Positions 9,076 to 17,123 of a DNA stretch of 54,503 nucleotides are shown here, in pieces. The DNA comes from Paraburkholderia unamae. GTDB taxonomy: Bacteria; Pseudomonadota; Gammaproteobacteria; Burkholderiales; Burkholderiaceae. The notes beneath the pieces were generated by a model. That model was not told the DNA's origin. It searched no databases and saw nothing but the letters and a program-made list of their open reading frames with translations. The stretch lies in NCBI RefSeq assembly GCF_003268775.1, contig NZ_QLSU01000051.1:1-54503 (forward strand), given 5' to 3'. Position numbers and translations under genes: made by a program. The stretch's first letter is position 1; every line of letters starts with the position of its first letter.

Positions 9076-9843
9076 TTAAACCAGCCCCGCCGCCTCGCGC
9101 AGCTTGCCGCCGTCGAGGAGTTCGATGGCGCGCGGACCTCTGCGCAGAATCGCGCCTTCCGCTTCGAGCGCGTTGAGCGCACGGCTCACCGTTTCGATGG
9201 TCAACCCGAGATAGTCGGCCATGTCGCGACGGCCCATCGGCAGCGTGAATTCGCTCGTGCCGCCGCCGGATTGCGCGCTCACGTGCTCGACCCACAACAG
9301 GAAGCCCGCGAGCCGCGCGCTGGCATGCTGCTTTGAGACGGTAATGGCATGACTCTGCGACGAGCGCAGCTCATGACATAGTTTGCACAACAAGCCGATG
9401 TTCAGGCGCGGATCGCGTTCGAGTATCGCCTCTAATGCCTTGACGGGAATCTGGTACGCAAGCAGGGGAGTGAGCGCCTGCGCGGTCGCGACATACTGGC
9501 CGTCGACGCTGAGCCCGAGCAGATCGCGCGGAAACAGAAACGCCGTGACGTGGCGGTCGCCGTTCGGCTGCAACTGAAACGTCTTGGCGACGCCGCTGAT
9601 CACGTTGTAGACGAACTTTGCCTCGCCGCCCTCGGCGTACAGCATCGCGTTGCGGCGCACGCTCACGAGTTGCGAAATGGCCATCAGCGCGTCCTGGTCC
9701 GCGGCGGAGAGCAACTCGACCGCCGCGCCGTCCCCGCCCTTCTGGAACGGCGCCGCATAAATGGACGGCCGGTAGCGAGACGGGGGCGCCACCGGCGTCT
9801 GGGCATCGTTTTGCTCCGCGATTTTCTTGTCGAACACATTCAT
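9076..9843 (-). CDS. Crp/Fnr-family transcriptional regulator without iron-sulfur cysteines
   Basis: A 255-residue regulator: N-terminal cyclic-nucleotide-binding fold (about 40-160; FVYNVISGVAKTFQLQPNGD, VTAFLFPRDLLGL), dimerisation helix and a C-terminal winged helix (GRRDMADYLGLTIETVSRAL, about 205-225). The recognition helix keeps the E-TVSR pattern that in FNR reads TTGAT-N4-ATCAA. FNR ligands its [4Fe-4S] cluster with three N-terminal cysteines and one central one; this protein has only two cysteines, both in LLCKLC near residue 155, so it cannot sense oxygen in that way. Haem, NO or another ligand is possible. It is the last gene of the arc run, 28 nt after arcC, with a good ribosome site (AGAGG). 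It may regulate its own operon through the box at 19877. Confidence 0.88.
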   Translation of the reverse strand: MNVFDKKIAEQNDAQTPVAPPSRYRPSIYAAPFQKGGDGAAVELLSAADQDALMAISQLVSVRRNAMLYAEGGEAKFVYNVISGVAKTFQLQPNGDRHVTAFLFPRDLLGLSVDGQYVATAQALTPLLAYQIPVKALEAILERDPRLNIGLLCKLCHELRSSQSHAITVSKQHASARLAGFLLWVEHVSAQSGGGTSEFTLPMGRRDMADYLGLTIETVSRALNALEAEGAILRRGPRAIELLDGGKLREAAGLV

Positions 9844-9871
9844 GACCTGCCTCTTTCTCTTTTGCTTGTTC

Positions 9872-10825
9872 TCATCCGGCGCGCGGCACGCCGGTTGCGT
9901 CGTCCACGATGCCAGGCTCGCCTGTCTGCACCGATGTTCCCGCCGTGCCCGCGGCGAGGCGTGCGATGTCCGCCAGCGCGCCGATCGACGCGCGCCGGCC
10001 GGTGCTGCGCGCGAAATCGCTGGCGGCCTCGACCTTCGGTCCCATGGACCCGGCCGCGAAATCGTACGCCGCGAGCGCGTCCGGATGCGCGCGGCGCACG
10101 CGGCGCACGTGCGGCGTGCCCCAGTCCAGATAAACGCCGTCCACGTCCGTCGCGATCACGAACAGATCCGCTTCGATCGCGCGGGCCAGCAGCGCCGCGC
10201 TGCGATCCTTGTCGACCACGGCCTCCACGCCATCATATTGTCCGCCCGGCGCGCGGACCACGGGCACCCCGCCGCCGCCTGCGCAGATCACGATCGAACC
10301 TTGCGCGAGCAGCGCCCGCACCGCATCGAGCTGGAGAAACCGCTGCGGCGCGGGGCTCGGCACCACGCGCCGAAAACCGTTGCCGTCCGCGGCGACGCTC
10401 CAGCCGTGCGCCTGCGCGGCGGCGCTCGCCTCGTCACGCGTGAGTATCGCGCCAACGGGCTTGTCCGGCCGCGCGAACGCGGCGTCGGCGCGGTCCACTT
10501 CGACCATCGTCAGCAGGGTCGCGCACGCGCGCGACTCGTGCATCTGGTTGCGCAGTTCGAGTTCGATCAGATAGCCGATCATGCCTTCGGTCTGCGCGTC
10601 GAGCACGTCGAGCGAAAAGCGCTGCGCCGGCGGCGCGCTTGCGCCGAGCGCGGCCAGCAGCCCGACCTGCGGGCCGTTGCCGTGCACGATCACGAGTTCG
10701 TTGCCCGGCGCGACGCGAGCGAGCTGCGCCGCCGCGTCGCGCACGTTGCGGCGCTGCGTCTGCGGCGTCATCGCCTCGCCGCGCCTGAGCAGCGCATTGC
10801 CCCCAAGGGCGACCACGATGCGCAT
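9872..10825 (-). CDS. arcC: Carbamate kinase
   Basis: A 317-residue catabolic carbamate kinase, the last step of the arginine deiminase pathway: carbamoyl phosphate + ADP gives ATP, CO2 and ammonia in the cytosol. Visible family motifs are the N-terminal VVALGGNALLRRG, VHGNGPQVGLL, the glycine-rich ICAGGGGVPV, VVDKDRSAALLA and GSMGPKVEAASDF. Start ATG 10825 has a strong ribosome site (GAGGGGAACGGC) and fits the family N-terminus; the frame is open seven codons further upstream but without support. It follows arcB by 10 nt in the arcABC order usual for Burkholderiaceae. Confidence 0.95.
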   Translation of the reverse strand: MRIVVALGGNALLRRGEAMTPQTQRRNVRDAAAQLARVAPGNELVIVHGNGPQVGLLAALGASAPPAQRFSLDVLDAQTEGMIGYLIELELRNQMHESRACATLLTMVEVDRADAAFARPDKPVGAILTRDEASAAAQAHGWSVAADGNGFRRVVPSPAPQRFLQLDAVRALLAQGSIVICAGGGGVPVVRAPGGQYDGVEAVVDKDRSAALLARAIEADLFVIATDVDGVYLDWGTPHVRRVRRAHPDALAAYDFAAGSMGPKVEAASDFARSTGRRASIGALADIARLAAGTAGTSVQTGEPGIVDDATGVPRAG

Positions 10826-10835
10826 GCCGTTCCCC

Positions 10836-11837
10836 TCAGAGCGCAAGCGTCGCGACCAGCACGGCCTTGATCGTATGCAGACGGTTCTCGGCCTGTTCGA
10901 ACACGATCGATGCCTCCGACTCGAACACCTCGTCGGTCACTTCCACGCCATCATGCAGCCCGTAGCGCTCGGCGAGTTCTTTGCCGACTTCGGTATGCGA
11001 GTCGTGAAACGCGGGCAGGCAGTGCATGAACTTCGTGCGCGGATTGCCGGTTTTCGCGAGCAGCGCGGCATTCACCTGGTAAGGCAGCAGCGCGTCGATG
11101 CGCTCGCCCCACTTTTCCGGCGGCTCGCCCATCGACACCCACACGTCGGTATAGACGAAGTCCGCGCCCTTGACCGCCTCGCCGGGCTCGTCGGTGAGCG
11201 TCAGGCGCGCGCCCGTTTTCGCGGCGATCTCGCGGCATTGCGCGATCAGGTCGTCGCGCGGCCAGAGGTTGCGCGGCGCGCACAGCCGCACGTCCATGCC
11301 GAGCTTCGCGCCCACGGTCAGCAGCGAATTGCCCGTGTTGTTGCGCGCGTCGCCGATATAGCAGTACGCGATGTCGTGGAGCGGCTTGTCGCTGTGCTCG
11401 CTCATCGTCAGCATGTCGGCGAGCATTTGCGTCGGGTGAAACTCGTCGGTGAGGCCGTTGTAGACGGGCACGCCCGCATACTTTGCCAGTTCCTCGACGA
11501 CTTCCTGGGCGTAGCCGCGATACTCGATCGCGTCGTACATGCGGCCCAGCACGCGCGCGGTGTCCTTCATCGACTCCTTGTGGCCGATCTGCGAGCCGGT
11601 CGGGTCGATGTAGGTGACGTGCGCGCCCTGGTCGTGTGCCGCCACTTCGAAGGCGCAACGCGTGCGCGTCGAGGTCTTTTCGAAGATCAGCGCGATGTTC
11701 TTGCCCGTGAGGCGGGGCGTTTCGGTGCCCGCATAGCGGGCGCGCTTGAGGTCGCGGGAGAGGTCGAGCAGATAGCGGATCTGGCGCGGCGTGTAGTCGA
11801 TGAGCGTCAGGTAGCTGCGATTGTGTACGTTGAACAT
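10836..11837 (-). CDS. arcB: Ornithine carbamoyltransferase, catabolic
   Basis: A 333-residue ornithine carbamoyltransferase that in this pathway cleaves citrulline with phosphate to ornithine and carbamoyl phosphate. The carbamoyl-phosphate loop FEKTSTRTRCAFEVA (STRTR), the HPTQMLAD motif and the ornithine-site FMHCLPAFHD are all present, as is DVWVSMGEP. Length and position between arcA and arcC support the catabolic arcB rather than biosynthetic argF. Start ATG 11837 (MFNVHNRSYLTLIDYT) matches the family; longer in-frame starts would run into arcA. The gap to arcA is 31 nt. Confidence 0.95.
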   Translation of the reverse strand: MFNVHNRSYLTLIDYTPRQIRYLLDLSRDLKRARYAGTETPRLTGKNIALIFEKTSTRTRCAFEVAAHDQGAHVTYIDPTGSQIGHKESMKDTARVLGRMYDAIEYRGYAQEVVEELAKYAGVPVYNGLTDEFHPTQMLADMLTMSEHSDKPLHDIAYCYIGDARNNTGNSLLTVGAKLGMDVRLCAPRNLWPRDDLIAQCREIAAKTGARLTLTDEPGEAVKGADFVYTDVWVSMGEPPEKWGERIDALLPYQVNAALLAKTGNPRTKFMHCLPAFHDSHTEVGKELAERYGLHDGVEVTDEVFESEASIVFEQAENRLHTIKAVLVATLAL

Positions 11838-11868
11838 GGTGACAGTTTTTCGTGAAGGAGTGCGCGGC

Positions 11869-13092
11869 TCAGAGGGCGATGGGGTCGCGCTCGATCGGGC
11901 AACTGAGGCAATGGCTGCCGCCGCGCCCGCGCCCGAGTTCGCCGCCCGGGATCTCGATGACTTCGATGCCGGCCTGGCGCATCTTGCGGTTCGTCCACGT
12001 GTTGCGGTCGTAGGCGAGCACCACGCGGCGATCGAGCGCCAGCACGTTGTTGCCGTCGTCCCATTGCTCGCGCTCGCTTTCATAGCTGTCGCCGCCCGTG
12101 GTCAGCACGCGCAGCGAACCCACGCCGAGCGCATTCGCCACGACTTCGAGGAACTTGCCGTCGTGGCGCTCGTAGCGGATCTGGCCGAGCGCGTCGCCGG
12201 CGTAGAGGCTCGTGCAGCGGATCTCGTCCGCTATGCCCGGATAGATGCTCACGAAATCGGCGTCGAGGAACGAGAACACCGTGTCGAGATGCATGTTCGC
12301 CCGCGCCTTGGGCATCTGGCAGGCGATCACACGCTTCGCGCCATGGCCCGCGAACAGTGCGCGCGCGACCTGGGTGACCGCCTGCGGGCTGGAGCGCTCG
12401 CCCATGCCGATCAGCACGACGCCGTTGCCGATCGGCATGACGTCGCCGCCTTCGAGCGTTTGCGCGCCGTGATCGCGCTCGGGGTCGCCCCACCACGTGC
12501 GCACCTTGCCCGCGAAGCGCGGATGGAACCCGTAGACCGCCGCGAGCAGCAGCGTTTCCTTGCGGCGCGCGGGCCAGAACATCGGGTTCAGCGTGACGCC
12601 GCCGTAGATCCACGCGCTCGTGTCGCGCTGGAAGATCAGGTTGACGAGCGGCGGGATCACGAAGTCGGAGCGTTCGAGATAGCCGCCGAACAGCCCCCGC
12701 GCGTCGAACGGCAGCTCGGATTTCGCCACGCCGCCGATCAGCGCGTCGGCAAGACGTTGTGCGGGCAACGACTCCAGCCAGAGCCGCAGTTCGCGCAGCA
12801 TGCCCGTGCCGACTTCCTCCTCGGTGATGCGGCGGTCGAGAATCCAGTCGCGCGCGTTCGGGTCGAGGCAGACTTCGGCGAGCAGATGATGGAATTCGAG
12901 CACGTCGACGTCGCGTTCGCGCAGCACGCGCACGAAGGCATGATGATCTTCGATGGCCCGGTCGACCCAGATCACGTCGTCGAACAGCAGCGCGCCGCAG
13001 TTGCCGGGCGTGAGCCGGCGATGCGCGAGGCCGGGCGCGCACACCATCACGGTGCGCAGCTTGCCGGCTTCCGAATGAACGCCGAAAGGCAT
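11869..13092 (-). CDS. arcA: Arginine deiminase
   Basis: A 407-residue arginine deiminase, the entry enzyme of the pathway: arginine to citrulline plus ammonia. The N-terminus MPFGVHSEAGKLRTVMVCAP, the LFDDVIWVDRA segment, NPMFWPARRKET, EGGDVMPIGNGVVLIGMGERSS and the C-terminal GRGRGGSHCLSCPIERDP with the nucleophilic cysteine (Cys395) are all intact. It sits 21 nt downstream of the ornithine decarboxylase gene and is followed by arcB and arcC, giving the complete ATP-yielding pathway. Expression is presumably low-oxygen induced through the FNR box at 19877-19890 if the run is one transcript. Confidence 0.97.
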   Translation of the reverse strand: MPFGVHSEAGKLRTVMVCAPGLAHRRLTPGNCGALLFDDVIWVDRAIEDHHAFVRVLRERDVDVLEFHHLLAEVCLDPNARDWILDRRITEEEVGTGMLRELRLWLESLPAQRLADALIGGVAKSELPFDARGLFGGYLERSDFVIPPLVNLIFQRDTSAWIYGGVTLNPMFWPARRKETLLLAAVYGFHPRFAGKVRTWWGDPERDHGAQTLEGGDVMPIGNGVVLIGMGERSSPQAVTQVARALFAGHGAKRVIACQMPKARANMHLDTVFSFLDADFVSIYPGIADEIRCTSLYAGDALGQIRYERHDGKFLEVVANALGVGSLRVLTTGGDSYESEREQWDDGNNVLALDRRVVLAYDRNTWTNRKMRQAGIEVIEIPGGELGRGRGGSHCLSCPIERDPIAL

Positions 13093-13113
13093 GATCAGTT
13101 CTCCTGTGCGAGG

Positions 13114-15486
13114 TTATTCGATGACGACATAGGTATGGAGGCGCGTGCGCCCGTCGTCGCCGGTTTGACGGTAGATGCCCTGGATTTCGTTCTCGAAGCC
13201 CGGAAAGCGGTTGCCGCCTTCCTCGAACACGCGGAAATAGTCGAGCATCGGCTGGGCGCGCGCGTCGTAGCGCTCGCCGGGCACGACCACGCCAATGCCG
13301 GGCGGGTAGACGAGCGCGAGCGTCGCCGCGATGCGCCCGCCAATGCGCTCGATGGGCAGCAGTTCAACGTCGTTGCGCACGAGCGCGTGCATGGCATCCT
13401 GCGGCGACATGGCGGGCTGCGGAAAATGCTCGGCGCGAAATTGCTCGCGCTGGAGCGCGCTCACGTTGCATTCGCGATAGAACGCATGCATCTGCGCGCA
13501 CAGGTCGCGCAGGCCGACACCCGCATAGCGCTCGCGATGCGTGGCCACGAACGCGGGCATCGCCACGTCGAGCGGCGCGTTGTCGTCGTGGAGCTGCTTG
13601 AAGCGCACGAGCGCGGAGAGCAGCGTGCCCGCTTTCGACGATTCGAGGCCGGGCGTGAGCAGAAAGAGGATGCTGTTCAGATCGTTCTTCTCGGGCACAA
13701 TGCGCTGGCCGCGCAGGAACTCGGCCAGAACCGGCGCGGGAATGCCGTGCTCCGCGTATTGCCCGCTCGCGCGGTCGAAGCCGGGCGTGAGCAGGGTCAG
13801 CTTGTTGGGATCGGTCATCGCGTAGCCGGGCGCGAGCGGGCCGAAGCCGTGCCACGCGGCGTTCGGCGCGAGCGCCCAGCAGCGCGGGTTCGAGGCCAGT
13901 TCGTCGGTCGGCAGGTCCTCCCAGCGTCGCGGCACGTCGCTTGCGTTCACAGCGTTCGGCGAGCACCCCGGCGCAGGCTCGGGTGCGAATTCGGCCACGA
14001 ACGGATCGAAAAACCAGCGCCGCGCCGGGTCGGTTTCCGTGGCCGCGTACTCGTCGCGCAGCGCGCGAATCTTCTTGCGCAGTTCGATGCCGAGCCGGAT
14101 CGTGTCGTCCCACAGCACTTCGCCGGAACGCCCGCGCATCATCTGTGCGCCCACGTCGAGCGAAGCAAAGAGCGGATAGAACGGCGACGTCGACGAATGC
14201 TGCATGAACATTTCGTTAAAGCGCCAGTGATTGACCTGGCGGCGCTGGCCGTTCAGGTGCGAATCCTTGATGTGGATTTGCGAGGCTTGCGAGAAACCGG
14301 CGAGCTGCTTGTGCGTCGATTGCGTCGCGATGATGCCGGGCGCGTTCGCGTCGAGCCCTTCCACGCCCATCGCGAAGCGGCCGCGAAAGAGCGGATGAAA
14401 CTTCATGAAGCCCGCCCACGCCTCGTCGAACACGATGTAGTCGCAAAGCGGCCCGAGCTTCTCGACGATCAGGCGCGCGTCGTAGATCGTGCCGTCGTAC
14501 GTGCATTGCTCGATCACGGCGACGCGGAAGGGGCGCGCCCGCGAGGCTGCCTGCGTGTCGCTCACGAGCGGATGGCGGCGGATCGACTCGCGAATCGCGG
14601 CTTCGTCGAGCGCGGCGAAGTCGATCGGTCCGATCAGGCCGTGCGCGTTGCGCGTGGTCGGCAGATAAACGGGAATGCCGCCGGCCAGCAACAGCGCGCC
14701 GTGGTGCGCGGCCTTGTGGTTGTTGCGATCGAACAGCACGAGGTCGCCAGGCGCGACGAGGGCGCTCAACGCAATCTTGTTCGAGGTGGACGTGCCGTTG
14801 AGCACGAAGTAGGTCCGCTCGGCGCCGAAGATGCGCGCGGCCGCCTTCTGCGCGGCGAGCGCCGGGCCCTCGTGCACGAGCAGGTCGCCGAGACCCACCA
14901 CGGAGTTGTCCAGGTCGTTGCGGAACACGGCTTCACCCAGATGCTTGACGAACGCGCGGCCGATCGGACTCTTCTGGTAGAACACGCCGCCGTTGTGGCC
15001 GGGACAGGTCCACATCTGGTTGGCTTCACCCGCGTAGTCGACCATCGCGCCGAAAAACGGCGTCTTGAGCGAATGGGCATAGTTGTGCAGATGCCCCACG
15101 AGATTGCGCGCGACGAACTCGGGCGTGTCCTCCTCGACGAACACGTAGCCGCTCACGAGGCTGAGCACGCGCACCGGAATCTCTTCGAGCCGATGGCGCT
15201 CGGCGAGGATGAACACCGGCACGTCGAGGCCGCGCTCGCGCACGAACTGCACGAACGCCTCGACCTCGTTTTCGGGCTCGGCTACGGACCATTCGATGAC
15301 GATGCAACCGATCGCCGCGTCGCCGCGCACGGCGCCGCGGGCGTCGGCCGTCGTCGCCATCTGCGCGACCTCGTAGCCTTGCCGCGTCAGTTCGGCAACG
15401 ATGCGGCCGATGCGCGACTGCGCAAACGTATTGGGCTGCGGCGTGGCGCAGCAGAACAGGAAGCCGAATAATCTATCGTACGACAT
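13114..15486 (-). CDS. PLP-dependent ornithine decarboxylase, SpeC/SpeF-like (prokaryotic Orn/Lys/Arg decarboxylase family)
   Basis: A 790-residue fold-type I decarboxylase with an N-terminal wing domain (1-120), a PLP core (about 125-560) and a C-terminal domain. The PLP lysine is Lys393 in TQSTHKQLAGFSQASQIHIKD. Other matches to E. coli SpeC/SpeF are LFDRNNHKAAHHGALL, QCTYDGTIYDARL, STSPFYPLFASLDV, EPGxKWHGF-like NAAWHGFGPLAPGY, GIVPEK-like RIVPEKNDLNSILFLLTPG and PYPPGI-like VYPPGIGVVVPGE. These favour ornithine over lysine or arginine as substrate, but substrate was not proven by sequence. It lies between the antiporter gene (30 nt) and arcA (21 nt), where it could turn ornithine from the deiminase pathway into putrescine plus CO2, consuming a proton. 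Confidence 0.88.
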   Translation of the reverse strand: MSYDRLFGFLFCCATPQPNTFAQSRIGRIVAELTRQGYEVAQMATTADARGAVRGDAAIGCIVIEWSVAEPENEVEAFVQFVRERGLDVPVFILAERHRLEEIPVRVLSLVSGYVFVEEDTPEFVARNLVGHLHNYAHSLKTPFFGAMVDYAGEANQMWTCPGHNGGVFYQKSPIGRAFVKHLGEAVFRNDLDNSVVGLGDLLVHEGPALAAQKAAARIFGAERTYFVLNGTSTSNKIALSALVAPGDLVLFDRNNHKAAHHGALLLAGGIPVYLPTTRNAHGLIGPIDFAALDEAAIRESIRRHPLVSDTQAASRARPFRVAVIEQCTYDGTIYDARLIVEKLGPLCDYIVFDEAWAGFMKFHPLFRGRFAMGVEGLDANAPGIIATQSTHKQLAGFSQASQIHIKDSHLNGQRRQVNHWRFNEMFMQHSSTSPFYPLFASLDVGAQMMRGRSGEVLWDDTIRLGIELRKKIRALRDEYAATETDPARRWFFDPFVAEFAPEPAPGCSPNAVNASDVPRRWEDLPTDELASNPRCWALAPNAAWHGFGPLAPGYAMTDPNKLTLLTPGFDRASGQYAEHGIPAPVLAEFLRGQRIVPEKNDLNSILFLLTPGLESSKAGTLLSALVRFKQLHDDNAPLDVAMPAFVATHRERYAGVGLRDLCAQMHAFYRECNVSALQREQFRAEHFPQPAMSPQDAMHALVRNDVELLPIERIGGRIAATLALVYPPGIGVVVPGERYDARAQPMLDYFRVFEEGGNRFPGFENEIQGIYRQTGDDGRTRLHTYVVIE

Positions 15487-15516
15487 GAAGATACCTCGTC
15501 AGGATGCCGATCGAAT

Positions 15517-17019
15517 TCAGCCGATGGAAACGATGCCTTTGGCAAACAGCACGAACGCGACGATCGCCGCGACGACCAGCACGACCACGGCCACGCGCTC
15601 GCGCGCGGTGAACACGGGCGCGTGCGGGTCCTTTTCGCGCTGCGCATACCAGAACACGGGAATGCCGGCCACGAAGAAGATCGTCGACATCAGCAGATAG
15701 GTGGGGCCGGCGGCATACAGGAGCCAGGCGGAATACGCCGTGCCGAGCACGCCGGTCCATAGCGACGCGCGCTTGCCTTCGCCTGCGTGAATCTGGAAGT
15801 TCTTTTGCGTCGCGCATTTCCAGAGGAAGCCGGTGCTCGCGAGATAGGGCGGCAGGATCATCACGCCCGCGACGCTGATGAGCCACATCCACGCGTCGTG
15901 CGCGAACAGCACGACGAACATCATCGCCTGCATGACGGCGCTGGAGAGCCACAACGACGGCGCGGCCGCGTGATGGCGGTTCTCATGCGAGAGCACGCGC
16001 GGGAAGATGTTGTCCTTCGCGGCCGCGAACGGCAGCTCCGCAACGAGCACGGTCCACGCGAGCCAGCAGCTCAGCACCGAGAACAGCAGCGCGACGACCA
16101 CGAAAATCGCACCCCAGTGCCCGACCAGTTGTTGCAGCACGTACGCCGACGAAGGGTTCTGCAATCCGGCGAGCGTTTTCTGCGGCATGACGCTGAAGGG
16201 CAGCGCCGAAAGCAGGAAATACAGCGTCGTGCACACCGCAAGGCCGATGAAGGTCGCCGTGCCCACCTGATGCTGATTACGCGCGCGATCCGAAACGACC
16301 ACGGCGCCCTCGATGCCGATGAACACCCACAGCGTGACCATCATCGTGCTCTTGACCTGCGCGAGCGTGCCGCCCAGGTGCTGCTGCTGGCCCCACACGT
16401 CGAACGTAAACTGGCCTTTCTGGAAGAACAGCGCGATCACGACGATCGCCACCGAAAGCGTGACGATGTTCACCACGCTCGCCATCGAATTGAGAATGGC
16501 GGTGCGCTTCACGCCCGAGAGCACCATGAAGTGCATGGCCCAGATCAGCAGGGAGCCGCCCAGTATCGACTGCCAGTTCTTGCCGTCGAGCGAGGGGAAG
16601 AAGTAGCCGAGCGTCTGCATGATGAGCACCGCGAACGCGACGTTGCCGAACGCGGAACTCAGCCAGTAGCCCCATGCCATTTCGAAGCCCGCGAACTTGC
16701 CGAAGCCTTCGCGCGCATACGAGTAGATGCCGGCGGTCAGGTCCGGCCGCTGGTCGGCGAGCGTGCGAAACGAGTTCGCGAGGAAGAACATGCCGACGAG
16801 CGTGATGATCCACGCGATGGCGATTGCGCCGAGGCCCGCGCCCGCCGCCATGTTCTGCGGCAGATTGAAGGCGCCGCCGCCGATCATCGAGCCCACGACG
16901 ATGCCGCTGAGCAGCACGACGCCGAGCTTGCGCGAGTCCGGGCCGCCGCCCCCGGCGGCGGGGCCGGGCGGTTGCGAGGGCGTGGTCAGGCCAGTTTTTT
17001 CCGCGATGGGTTGGTTCAT
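15517..17019 (-). CDS. arcD: Arginine/ornithine antiporter, APC family
   Basis: A 500-residue inner-membrane antiporter with about 12-13 hydrophobic segments. It aligns by eye with Pseudomonas ArcD: GIVVGSMIGGGAFNLPQNMA, TAGIYSYAREGFGKFAGFEMAWGYWLS, HFMVLSGVK, TLWVFIGIEGAVVVSDRA and AELPFAAAKDNIFP. It would import arginine in exchange for ornithine, and possibly agmatine or putrescine given the flanking decarboxylases. It has a Pro/Gly-rich N-terminal tail of ~30 residues. The start ATG 17019 has a good ribosome site (GGAGAACGATA). It is placed between the two decarboxylase genes, 104 nt after the arginine decarboxylase gene. Confidence 0.92.
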   Translation of the reverse strand: MNQPIAEKTGLTTPSQPPGPAAGGGGPDSRKLGVVLLSGIVVGSMIGGGAFNLPQNMAAGAGLGAIAIAWIITLVGMFFLANSFRTLADQRPDLTAGIYSYAREGFGKFAGFEMAWGYWLSSAFGNVAFAVLIMQTLGYFFPSLDGKNWQSILGGSLLIWAMHFMVLSGVKRTAILNSMASVVNIVTLSVAIVVIALFFQKGQFTFDVWGQQQHLGGTLAQVKSTMMVTLWVFIGIEGAVVVSDRARNQHQVGTATFIGLAVCTTLYFLLSALPFSVMPQKTLAGLQNPSSAYVLQQLVGHWGAIFVVVALLFSVLSCWLAWTVLVAELPFAAAKDNIFPRVLSHENRHHAAAPSLWLSSAVMQAMMFVVLFAHDAWMWLISVAGVMILPPYLASTGFLWKCATQKNFQIHAGEGKRASLWTGVLGTAYSAWLLYAAGPTYLLMSTIFFVAGIPVFWYAQREKDPHAPVFTARERVAVVVLVVAAIVAFVLFAKGIVSIG

Positions 17020-17123
17020 TATCGTTCTCCGGGAAAGGGGGCCGGCGGCTTGGCGCCGGCGGTCGGCTACAACGCGTGCGAGAAGGGTGCGGGAAACGGA
17101 TGAGAAGGGCGCGATCCGTCGAA

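Noticed and set aside
11821..15471. Very long plus-strand open frame (over 1200 codons) opposite the ornithine decarboxylase and arcA
   Set aside because: It is antisense to two unmistakable enzymes, is rich in Arg/His/Glu with no domain, and is explained by GC-rich codon use leaving the opposite frame open.
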